Assembly: GCA_024276335.1 (NCBI GenBank) | Contig: JAJRXL010000437.1 | Span: 1 to 26,799 of the forward strand | Length of the DNA: 26,799 bases | Reading direction: 5' to 3' | Source of the DNA: Bacteroidota bacterium | GTDB lineage: Bacteria; Bacteroidota; Ignavibacteria; SZUA-365; JAADGX01 | Part shown: positions 8,734-15,512 of the stretch, piece after piece | Numbering within the stretch: position 1 is the first letter of the stretch | Layout: every line of letters starts with the position of its first letter | The notes under the pieces: model-generated | Database searches by the model: none | Told to the model about the DNA's origin: nothing | Seen by the model: the letters and a program-made list of their open reading frames with translations, nothing else | Made by a program: the position numbers and the translations under genes

Positions 8734-8945
8734 TGCCTGGATAAGAAACTTGGCTAAGTTAAGGAATATTTCGAATTCAAAACAACCGGGGCGCGAGAAT
8801 TCCTTTTTTATCGGAGAAGACGAATTTATGCCAATTTACGTGTGTCAGCGCAGGTATATTAAAGGGAAACGACCGGTATTGACCGGCACAGTCCTGGATA
8901 AGCGCCGTATGATCTTCGTATCTTCAACAGGGGAACAACATTACC
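8734..8945. other. divergent intergenic region, DUF5916 gene / HPR-like gene
   Basis: An AT-rich gap that must carry both promoters. A short hairpin CCGGT-ATTG-ACCGG (8873-8886) lies about 60 bases before the dehydrogenase start, and a ribosome site (AGGGGAA) lies about ten bases before the GTG at 8946. I could not fix a -35/-10 pair. A short plus-strand frame from 8750 has no recognisable domain and runs into the dehydrogenase gene in another frame; I reject it as a gene. Confidence 0.4.
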
Positions 8946-10151
8946 GTGAATTACCATTCCGGGGTTGTCGTCATGGAAATTGTTGAAAAAATGAGACATT
9001 TTCGCGTTGAAACACACCACCCGCAAGGCCGTTTCCGGATCCTGGTCACGAAAAAGTTGCCGGGAACTCGATGGATGGAAATTCTTACTGATGATGATTG
9101 CCGTGTAGAGGTCGGGAACTTGGAGGAAACAATCAATGCCGATGGTCTGAAAGCATGGATCGGGGATTCCTGCCACGGGGTCATCGGGCAGTTGACGGAG
9201 GATTGGAATGAAGAGGTGTTGGAAACCCTGAAAGCGGCCGGCGGTCAGGTGTACAGTTCATACGCGGTAGGATACGACAACGTGGATATCGAGGCGGCAA
9301 GCAGGCTTGGCCTTCCCGTGGGTAATACGCCGGGAATCCTGACCGAGGCTACGGCCGAGATGGCGGCGGCGCTGACGTTTGCGGCTGCCAGGCGCGTGAT
9401 CGAGGGCGACCAAATGGTTCGAGCGGGTCGCTTCTCCGGGTGGCAACCGGATCTTTTGCTCGGTACCCTGCTCAGGGGGAAGACATTGGGCGTGGTCGGC
9501 GCGGGAAGAATCGGAACGGCGTATGCGCGGATGATGATGCAGGGGTGCAGGATGAACCTGTTGTATTTCGGTCGGCATACAAACGAAGACCTCGAACGAT
9601 TTTACGACGAGTTTAATACTTTCCTCACGCAACGGAACGAAAAGCCCCTCACGATTTCGTTTGTTGCCGATCTGGACGAGTTGCTCGTACATGCCGATAT
9701 AATCAGCATTCACACTCCTCTCGACGAATCGACTCATCACCTGATCAACAGGGAACGCTTTTCACTCATGAAGCGTCATGCGGTATTCATCAATACCAGT
9801 CGGGGCGCCGTCGTGGATGAACAGGCTCTGGTGGAACATTGCCGAGAGAATCCGGATTTTCGCGCGGGCCTGGATGTTTTCGAATTCGAGCCCCGGTTGG
9901 TTGAAGGTCTCGATGCGTTACCGAACGTTGTTTTAACTCCTCATCTCGGTTCAGCCACCAGGTGGACGCGGGAAGGCATGGCTGTTCTTGCAGCGTGTAA
10001 CGTGGTGGGCATCCTCAAGGGTTGGCCGGTGTGGCATACCGACGACATGGAGCCCTTTCTCTCTTCTGCGCGCCCGAAAGCCGTTCCCAGCATTGTGAAC
10101 GCCGGCCGATTGAACCTGCCGCGTTATACCGACATGACTTCGTCCGCATGA
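8946..10151 (+). CDS. D-2-hydroxyacid dehydrogenase, plant HPR1-like hydroxypyruvate/glyoxylate reductase
   Basis: NAD(P)H-dependent reductase of the D-isomer-specific 2-hydroxyacid dehydrogenase family, probably acting on hydroxypyruvate or glyoxylate in the cytoplasm. It has the nucleotide loop GAGRIG (185-190) and the catalytic triad R286 (NTSRG), E315 (VFEFEP) and H333 (TPHLG). Unlike ordinary bacterial GyaR/SerA proteins it follows the plant peroxisomal HPR1 sequence, as I recall it, almost end to end: PGTRW near the start, GVIGQLTEDW, AVGYDNVDIEAA, GNTPGILTE, GRIGTAYARMMMQG, WTREGMAVLAACNV and the C-terminal PSIVNA. Counting from the internal ATG at 8991 gives 386 residues, the length I recall for plant HPR1, so 8991 could be the true start. 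I list GTG 8946 because AGGGGAA lies about ten bases upstream, whereas 8991 has no good site. It is transcribed in the same direction as the aromatic operon, 209 bp before the MarR gene, and probably separately. Confidence 0.88.
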   Translation: MNYHSGVVVMEIVEKMRHFRVETHHPQGRFRILVTKKLPGTRWMEILTDDDCRVEVGNLEETINADGLKAWIGDSCHGVIGQLTEDWNEEVLETLKAAGGQVYSSYAVGYDNVDIEAASRLGLPVGNTPGILTEATAEMAAALTFAAARRVIEGDQMVRAGRFSGWQPDLLLGTLLRGKTLGVVGAGRIGTAYARMMMQGCRMNLLYFGRHTNEDLERFYDEFNTFLTQRNEKPLTISFVADLDELLVHADIISIHTPLDESTHHLINRERFSLMKRHAVFINTSRGAVVDEQALVEHCRENPDFRAGLDVFEFEPRLVEGLDALPNVVLTPHLGSATRWTREGMAVLAACNVVGILKGWPVWHTDDMEPFLSSARPKAVPSIVNAGRLNLPRYTDMTSSA

Positions 10152-10237
10152 TCGATATGTGACCGTGTGGTGTTGCGGGTTCTCGCAGTGCTATTCTCTT
10201 GGTAATCGCTCCCTCCGCGAAAAAGCTACTCTTTGAC

Positions 10238-10280
10238 TTGACATATAGTTAACATGTTATTAGTTTATATGTGTACTATT
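10238..10280 (+). promoter_or_regulatory. promoter region and palindromic candidate operator upstream of marR
   Basis: TTGACA at 10238-10243 is a perfect -35 hexamer. The next 17 bases contain a perfect 10-bp palindrome, TAACATGTTA (10250-10259), and the whole is framed by inverted arms ACATATA (10241-10247) and TATATGT (10266-10272). The -10 box is unclear (TAGTTT at 10261 with 17-bp spacing, or TACTAT at 10274 with another -35). MarR-family dimers typically bind short AT-rich palindromes overlapping their own promoter, so autoregulation by the next gene product is a reasonable inference. No second copy of this palindrome was noticed elsewhere in the window. Confidence 0.55.
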
Positions 10281-10360
10281 GGTTATTGAACCATCTCCGC
10301 GCGTGAATTTATTCCGGAATAATCCAATTGACTTTTTCCACAAGAAGTAATGACGAATGT

Positions 10361-10804
10361 ATGACTTCCATTGAACGAAGTACGGGCTTCCTTGTCGTTC
10401 GCACGGCGCGCAGTATGAAGAAAGCGCTCGATACGCGGCTGACGGAAATCGGGGTGACGGCGGTGCAATATACGGTACTCAACACTCTTGCCCACACTGA
10501 CGGCTTGTCCCTGTCGGAAGTCGGCAAACGCGTGTACCTGGACAAGCCCGCTATCACCGGTCTGGCGGACCGGTTGGAAAACGATGGCCTGGTCGAACGG
10601 CAACGGAATTCCAAGGACCGCCGGGTTATTAAATTGTACCTCTCTCCCAAGGGGCGGCGCCTCCTCGGAAGAATGAATGACATCGTCAACTCCGTAGATG
10701 AAGAATTAACCAGTGTCCTCTCTTCTTCCGAACTCCGTTCGTTTCGGGAAATGCTGGACCGTATCTGGAACAATGCAAATGGCAGAACAACACATGACAA
10801 CTGA
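10361..10804 (+). CDS. MarR-family transcriptional regulator
   Basis: Predicted dimeric winged-helix regulator, 147 residues, the usual MarR size. It has an N-terminal dimerisation helix, the GVTAVQYTVLNTLA helix (31-44), the helix-turn-helix LSLSEVGKRVYLDKPAITGLADRLE (about 49-73) and the wing RNSKDRRVIKLYLSPKG with the characteristic DRR. It is the first gene of the aromatic operon and overlaps the reductase C subunit gene by about 26 bases, so both are very likely cotranscribed. In Rhodopseudomonas palustris the MarR protein BadR controls the bad cluster, so a similar role is plausible; the ligand, presumably an aryl-CoA ester, is inference. I chose ATG 10361 because conserved residues begin just after it; an upstream TTG at 10328 would add 11 atypical residues. 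Confidence 0.9.
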   Translation: MTSIERSTGFLVVRTARSMKKALDTRLTEIGVTAVQYTVLNTLAHTDGLSLSEVGKRVYLDKPAITGLADRLENDGLVERQRNSKDRRVIKLYLSPKGRRLLGRMNDIVNSVDEELTSVLSSSELRSFREMLDRIWNNANGRTTHDN

Positions 10805-11963
10805 ACAGTACACCGCGGCCATCGAAAAAGCCCGTGCGCTTTTCGAAGACCTTTCGTATTCATATGCCAAGGAGTGGAAAGAGCAGGATCCCTCCCGCCG
10901 CGTCATCGGGTACCTGCCCATATACATTCCCCGTGAAATCATCCATGCAATGGGAATGCTCCCGGTGGGCATCTTCGGAGCGGGCGATCGCATGTCCATC
11001 GTCAAGGGCGATGCGTTCTTTCAGTCCTACATTTGCCATATCCCGCGCACCGTTATCGAAATGGCGTTGAACGGCAACATGGACCATTTCGACGGGTTCC
11101 TGTTTCCGTCCATCTGTGACGTCATCCGCAATCTCTCAGGCATTTTCCGGTTGAAATTCCCGGACAAGTTCATCCGGTATTTCGATCTGCCCCAGAATTT
11201 TGATCGCAAAGTGGGTGGGGAGTTTTATCGCAAGGAAATAGAACGGTTGATCGAAGGCTTGAAGGCTTTGAACGGTCACGAACTGACAACGGAAGAATTG
11301 AACGCATCCATCGAGATATATAATTATAACCGGAGACTGGTGAACGAACTCTCGGATTTGCGCTCCGATTTTCCGCACAAGATATCCGCGGTCGATTTCT
11401 ACCTCGTTCTTCGCGCAGGCGGAACCATGACCGTGGAGGAGCACAACCAGTACCTGGAGGAAATCCTGAGACTGGCGCGGGAAGTCGATGCGGACCCGGA
11501 AGACAAGATTCGCGTGGTTGTTTCCGGAGCGTTTTGTGAACAACCGCCTTTGGGTCTCATCAAGACCATTGAGAACGCCGGCTGTTACGTGGTGGAAGAC
11601 GATATGCAACTGGGAATGAAGTGGATCAAGACCGATATTCCCAGCGATACGGATGATCCGGTTTCCGCTCTCATCGAGGCGTACCTCGACCACAGCGAGT
11701 TCTCTTCGGCAGTGTACGAAGCGGATAACCCGAAGGGGGAACAGCTGAAACAGCAGGTAATCGACCGCAGGGCGGATGGCGTGCTTTTCTGCGCCCCTAG
11801 CTTTTGCGACCCGGCGTTGCTTGATCGGCCCATCCTTGAACAAGCCATGGACGCGTATCACATCCGTCACTTCGGATTCCAGTACCATGAAAACCTCGGC
11901 CAGTTTCACGTCATAAAGGAACAGGCAGGCACGTTCGCGGACATGATCAAATTGTGGGAGTGA
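10779..11963 (+). CDS. bcrC: benzoyl-CoA reductase (ATP-dependent, class I) subunit C
   Basis: One of the two HgdB/HgdA-type iron-sulfur subunits (BcrC/BadD) that bind benzoyl-CoA and receive electrons one at a time from the ATPase module. The product has 394 residues against about 386 in Thauera. N-terminal landmarks are DPSRRVIGYLPIYIPREIIHAMGMLPVG (38-65). Candidate [4Fe-4S] ligands are C86 (YICHIPR), C113 (SICDVIR) and C338 or C343 (CAPSFCDP), matching the three-cysteine pattern of the family. ATG 10779 was chosen because GGAA stands eight bases upstream; ATG 10773 is too close to it and ATG 10794 lacks a site. It overlaps marR. The C-B-A-D gene order and the sizes of all four subunits match the Bcr/Bad type rather than the Azoarcus Bzd type. 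Confidence 0.9.
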   Translation: MAEQHMTTEQYTAAIEKARALFEDLSYSYAKEWKEQDPSRRVIGYLPIYIPREIIHAMGMLPVGIFGAGDRMSIVKGDAFFQSYICHIPRTVIEMALNGNMDHFDGFLFPSICDVIRNLSGIFRLKFPDKFIRYFDLPQNFDRKVGGEFYRKEIERLIEGLKALNGHELTTEELNASIEIYNYNRRLVNELSDLRSDFPHKISAVDFYLVLRAGGTMTVEEHNQYLEEILRLAREVDADPEDKIRVVVSGAFCEQPPLGLIKTIENAGCYVVEDDMQLGMKWIKTDIPSDTDDPVSALIEAYLDHSEFSSAVYEADNPKGEQLKQQVIDRRADGVLFCAPSFCDPALLDRPILEQAMDAYHIRHFGFQYHENLGQFHVIKEQAGTFADMIKLWE

Positions 11964-11966
11964 ATC

Positions 11967-12004
11967 GCGGCGCTGACGGCGTGGACAACCGGCCTGCGCG
12001 CCGC
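11967..12004 (+). promoter_or_regulatory. GC-rich hairpin in the bcrC-bcrB spacer
   Basis: GCGGCGC at 11967-11973 pairs perfectly with GCGCCGC at 11998-12004, with a 24-base loop. It starts four bases after the bcrC stop and is not followed by a T-run, so it is not a standard terminator. It could stabilise or process the transcript between the two subunit messages; function is inference. Confidence 0.35.
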
Positions 12005-12050
12005 TTCGAAACGGAACATGTAAAAATCATTCATAGAGAAGGAGCCTCGT

Positions 12051-12110
12051 ATGCACATCGATAACTCGAAATCGCTCCGATGCTGTTGCGGCCGGAGGAA
12101 GGCGAAATGA
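12051..12110 (+). CDS. 19-codon Cys-rich leader ORF coupled to bcrB
   Basis: ATG at 12051 is preceded by AAGGAG at 12039-12044 with a six-base spacer, among the best ribosome sites in the window. The frame encodes MHIDNSKSLRCCCGRRKAK and stops at TGA 12108-12110, overlapping the bcrB ATG (12107-12109) as ATGA. The peptide has three consecutive cysteines and a basic tail. It matches no family I know. Its layout suggests a translationally coupled leader that sets bcrB translation, possibly sensing cysteine or iron-sulfur supply, or a very small structural peptide. It is too short for statistics, so I hold it as a strong candidate, not proven. Confidence 0.45.
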   Translation: MHIDNSKSLRCCCGRRKAK

Positions 12111-13396
12111 CCGTTCAAAAAGAAAACAGCATGCTTAAGCAAAAGCAGATGCTGGCGGATCATTTCATGGAACTGTCCCAGGTGCGGGAGACGGGGAAGA
12201 AAGTCGTCTATACCTTTGTGCCCGGCAACCTGACCGAGTTGATCTACAGCTTCGACATGCTTCCGGTGTACCCGGAAATCAACGCCCTCCAGTCCGGCAT
12301 GCGAAAGAAATCCCGGGACTATATACGGGAAGCGGAGGACATGGGCTACTCGGAGGACATCTGTTCCTACGTGAAATGCGACATCGGCATGATGGTGCAG
12401 GGTAATATCGGGCCCACCGGGCAGCAGCTTCCGCCGCCCGACCTCCTGCTGCTCAGTTATACCGGCTGCTTCGTGTTCATGAAATGGTTTGAGAACCTGA
12501 AACACCTCTACCCGGACGCGGAAATTGCCATGCTCCACATTCCTTACCAGGAGGCGGGACGGATCGAGCCTGATCATGTCGAATACATCAAGGAACAGTT
12601 GCGCACGGAAGTTATCCCCAAGTTCGAAAAAGTCAGTGGAGTGAAGTTCAACGAAACGAAGCTGGGAGAGAAACTCGATCTTTCCGCGAAGGCGGAAGAC
12701 CTCTTGATCGAGATATTCGACTCCGCCCAAAACCGCCCGTCGCCCATAGACGCGTACTTCGGCGGCGTGTATTACATCGGTCCGATTTTTACCGCGTTTC
12801 GGGGCAGTCCGGAGTGCGTGGATTACTACGAGGAGCTGGCCGGTGAAGTGCGCTTCCGGGTGGAAAACAAGATGGGGCCGATCACCCCGGACGGCGTACT
12901 CCAGGAAGAAAATTTCCGTCTCGTGGTCGAGGGGCCGCCCAACTGGACGCACTTCCGCGGCTTCTGGAAGCTGTTCTACGAAATGGGAGCGGTGTTCGTC
13001 GGATCGACTTACACGCGGGTCGGCGGGGTGTACGACGACGGCTTCCGGCATTCTTCCGACGATTCCTTGAAAAGCCTGGCCGAGTACTGCCTGGGCTGCT
13101 ATACCAATCGTAACCTGCCCCAGAGGATCGACCTCATCGAGCGGTTCATTACCCGGTACCACGCAGATGGCTTCCTGGTGAACTCCATCAAGAGCTGCAA
13201 CTCGTTCTCCGCCGGCCAACTGGTCATGATGCGGGAACTGGAAGAGCGCCTGCAGATCCCGGTCGGATTTATCGAAACCGACCTTGTGGATCCCCGTTAC
13301 TATTCCTACTCGAACATCAAGAACCGTCTCGACAGCTTCTTCCAGATGTTGGAACAGAGGCAGATCATGAAGCGCAGGATGGAGGCGGTGGTATGA
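12107..13396 (+). CDS. bcrB: benzoyl-CoA reductase (ATP-dependent, class I) subunit B
   Basis: Second HgdB-type substrate-binding subunit (BcrB/BadE) of the ring-reducing module, 429 residues, close to the ~435 of known BcrB proteins. Landmarks are FVPGNLTELIYSFDMLPVYPEINA (37-60), EDICSYVKCDIG (83-94), LSYTGCFVFMKWFENL (116-131), WTHFRGFWKLFYEMGA (280-295) and SIKSCNSFSAG (360-370). C86, C121 and C364 are the probable cluster ligands. I chose ATG 12107 because GGAGGAA lies six bases upstream; ATG 12080 in the same frame has no site. It starts inside the stop of the 19-codon leader ORF and ends in an ATGA overlap with the A subunit gene, which implies coupled translation and balanced stoichiometry. 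Confidence 0.92.
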   Translation: MTVQKENSMLKQKQMLADHFMELSQVRETGKKVVYTFVPGNLTELIYSFDMLPVYPEINALQSGMRKKSRDYIREAEDMGYSEDICSYVKCDIGMMVQGNIGPTGQQLPPPDLLLLSYTGCFVFMKWFENLKHLYPDAEIAMLHIPYQEAGRIEPDHVEYIKEQLRTEVIPKFEKVSGVKFNETKLGEKLDLSAKAEDLLIEIFDSAQNRPSPIDAYFGGVYYIGPIFTAFRGSPECVDYYEELAGEVRFRVENKMGPITPDGVLQEENFRLVVEGPPNWTHFRGFWKLFYEMGAVFVGSTYTRVGGVYDDGFRHSSDDSLKSLAEYCLGCYTNRNLPQRIDLIERFITRYHADGFLVNSIKSCNSFSAGQLVMMRELEERLQIPVGFIETDLVDPRYYSYSNIKNRLDSFFQMLEQRQIMKRRMEAVV

Positions 13397-14682
13397 AAAC
13401 CTATCTTGGTATTGATCTCGGCTCGACGACGTCGAAGGCGGTGCTTATCGACGAGAAGCACAACATTATCGGGCGCGGCATCACGAACTCGCGGTCGAAT
13501 TACGGAGTGGCGGCGGAAATCGCCCGCATGGAGGCGGAATTCAACTCCCGGTTCACGATTCTTCTGCGTCGCATGAAAGAGAGCTCGCGTGGTGAAGTCG
13601 ATTGGAACCAGCTTGTTGCGCTCCTGGAGGGACGGTTCCACTATCTCCAGTTCGAGGAGCGATTCGCCGAGTTGAAAAACGCCATGCTGGAACAGGCGAA
13701 TCACGCATCGAACGGCGTCCCCGCGGCCGAGATCGTCAGCATCATTCGCGCGGCCTGCGATCTCGTGGAAGAAACGGTCAAGGACAAGTTCTTCAATAAC
13801 AGGGTCAGCAGCACGTCGGAATTCTTCCGCGACCTGTTCAGCGAGCCGTACATGCACGCCATCCAGCATCATGAACGCGACTTGTTCGATCACCTGGTCG
13901 CGATCTACGACCGCTGTATCACGCCGGTCGAGAACAAGTTGCTCGAATTCAATTTCATCGACCTGACCGAGCAGGCGCTGGATTTCATGCCCGACGAGCT
14001 CCGATCCCTGCGCAAGGAAGTTGCCGTGCACCTGACCGAGGTGGCGGCGATCAACCTCGATCCGGCGGATTTCATCGGGACCGGCTATGGACGCCAGTTG
14101 CTCCCGTTTGACCAGAAACACATCAAGTCCGAAATTCTCTGCCATGCCATGGGCGCCCATACGTACTTTCCCAAGACCAGGACCGTCCTCGATATCGGTG
14201 GGCAGGACACCAAGGCGATACAGGTGGACGAGCACGGCCTGGTGACGAGCTTCCAGATGAATGACCGCTGCGCGGCGGGGTGCGGGCGTTACCTTGGCTA
14301 CATCTCCGACGAGATGAGCATGAGCGTAGGCGAACTGGGACCCCTGGCGCTCAAGGCCGAGTACGAATCGAACATTTGCAGCACGTGCACCGTGTTCGCG
14401 GGAGCGGAGCTGCGGGAATATCTCAATCTCGGTGAAAAGAAGGAAAACATCCTGGCCGGTTTGCACAAGGCCATCGTGCAAAGGGCGTTCGGTCTGCTGG
14501 CGCGTTCCGGTGGTGTGCGCAACGAGATGACCTTCACCGGCGGCGTGGCCCGCAATCCCGCCGTGGTCAAGTACGTCAAGCAACTGGTGATACAGAATTA
14601 CGGAGACATCAAGATCAATCTCCACGCGGATTCAATTTTCATGGGTGCGCTGGGCGCGGCCATATTCAGCGAAGCGAGGTAA
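13393..14682 (+). CDS. bcrA: benzoyl-CoA reductase (ATP-dependent, class I) subunit A, large ATPase
   Basis: One half of the BcrAD electron-activating module (ASKHA fold), which hydrolyses ATP to push electrons from a bridging [4Fe-4S] cluster to BcrBC. The 429 residues start with the phosphate loop GIDLGSTTSK (6-15). Residues about 40-220 are the long insertion that marks BcrA against simple activators; the conserved core resumes with FIGTGYGRQLLPF (227-239) and LDIGGQDTKAIQ (266-277). Cluster cysteines are C293 (NDRCAAGCGRY) and C329/C332 (ICSTCTVFAGAE). FTGGVARN (381-388) is the adenosine-binding loop. The size of this subunit argues for the Thauera/Rhodopseudomonas Bcr type; Bzd ATPases are around 300 residues. 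ATGA overlap with bcrB. Confidence 0.92.
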   Translation: MKTYLGIDLGSTTSKAVLIDEKHNIIGRGITNSRSNYGVAAEIARMEAEFNSRFTILLRRMKESSRGEVDWNQLVALLEGRFHYLQFEERFAELKNAMLEQANHASNGVPAAEIVSIIRAACDLVEETVKDKFFNNRVSSTSEFFRDLFSEPYMHAIQHHERDLFDHLVAIYDRCITPVENKLLEFNFIDLTEQALDFMPDELRSLRKEVAVHLTEVAAINLDPADFIGTGYGRQLLPFDQKHIKSEILCHAMGAHTYFPKTRTVLDIGGQDTKAIQVDEHGLVTSFQMNDRCAAGCGRYLGYISDEMSMSVGELGPLALKAEYESNICSTCTVFAGAELREYLNLGEKKENILAGLHKAIVQRAFGLLARSGGVRNEMTFTGGVARNPAVVKYVKQLVIQNYGDIKINLHADSIFMGALGAAIFSEAR

Positions 14683-14687
14683 GCGTT

Positions 14688-15512
14688 ATGAATTATTCTC
14701 TCGGTATTGACGTCGGCAGCAGCTATATCAAGATGGCGCTGATCGATTATCGCGACGGCGATTCCGTTATCGTCGATATCGTCAACGAAAAAATCCGTAA
14801 GCGGAACCCCACCCAGGTGATCGAGCAACTGGAGCAGGAGATCTTCGACCGGCACAACCTGAAATACGAAGACCTCATCTACGTCGCTTCGACCGGCGAG
14901 GGTGAGCTGGTGCGGCGCAAACGCGGGCACTTCTACAGCATGACCACCCACGCCCGAGGTGCCTACCACTTCCATCCCGAGGCCCGCACGGTGGTGGACC
15001 TGGGCGCGTTGTTCAGCCGCGCGATCACGTTGGAACAGGGCGCGCGGGTCCGCAGCTACGCCATGACGGGGCAGTGCGCTTCCGGGTCGGGACAGTTCCT
15101 GGAAAACATCACGCGCTATCTCGGCGTGACCCTCGACGAGGTGGGAACGCTCTCGATGCAGTCCACGGATCCGAGCCGGACAAGCGGTATTTGCGCCGTG
15201 CTGGCGGAAACCGACGTCATCAACATGGTGGCGCAGGGAATTCCCACGCCCGATATCATCAAGGGAATTCACCTCTCGATTGCCGGACGGATCCTGAAAC
15301 TGTTGAGTAAGCTGAGGGTCGAATCCCCTGTGATTCTCACCGGCGGCATGGCGATGGACAAGGGGCTGGTGGCGGCCATCCAGGAAGAGCAAAGCAAGAA
15401 AAACATGGCACTGGAAATTTATCCCTCCGAGCATCCGATGACGGCGGGCGCAATCGGCGCCGCCCTGTGGGGTGGGTTTCGTCACTTCAAGCTGGCGGAG
15501 AAAGCGGCATGA
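14688..15512 (+). CDS. bcrD: benzoyl-CoA reductase (ATP-dependent, class I) subunit D, small ATPase
   Basis: Partner of subunit A in the ATPase/electron-activation module, 274 residues. It has the phosphate loop GIDVGSSYIK (6-15), STGEGELVRRKRG (68-80), the cluster cysteines C130 (TGQCASGSGQFLENI) and C169 (SGICAVLAETDVI) and the adenosine loop LTGGMAMD. Where activators carry DIGGQDSK this protein has VDLGALFSRA (103-111), a departure I recall also from other BcrD/BadG proteins, supporting D rather than a free activator. The start ATG 14688 is preceded by GAGG at the end of bcrA with an eight-base spacer. The stop overlaps the ligase ATG (ATGA at 15509-15512). Confidence 0.9.
   Translation: MNYSLGIDVGSSYIKMALIDYRDGDSVIVDIVNEKIRKRNPTQVIEQLEQEIFDRHNLKYEDLIYVASTGEGELVRRKRGHFYSMTTHARGAYHFHPEARTVVDLGALFSRAITLEQGARVRSYAMTGQCASGSGQFLENITRYLGVTLDEVGTLSMQSTDPSRTSGICAVLAETDVINMVAQGIPTPDIIKGIHLSIAGRILKLLSKLRVESPVILTGGMAMDKGLVAAIQEEQSKKNMALEIYPSEHPMTAGAIGAALWGGFRHFKLAEKAA

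Noticed and set aside
8879..8913. TTGACC and TATGAT as a promoter for the HPR1-like gene
   Set aside because: The spacer would be 23 bases, too long for a standard sigma-70 promoter.
8750..8986. 78-codon plus-strand frame ahead of the HPR1-like gene
   Set aside because: No recognisable domain or good ribosome site, and it runs out of frame into the dehydrogenase gene.
10713..10778. Longer N-terminus for bcrC starting at TTG 10713
   Set aside because: It would overlap marR by over 90 bases, and the added residues have no family counterpart; ATG 10779 has a usable ribosome site.
11906..14625. Two long minus-strand frames (about 437-439 codons) antisense to bcrB and bcrA
   Set aside because: They mirror the coding frames of confidently identified genes, have no recognisable domains and arise from the GC-rich third positions of the real genes.
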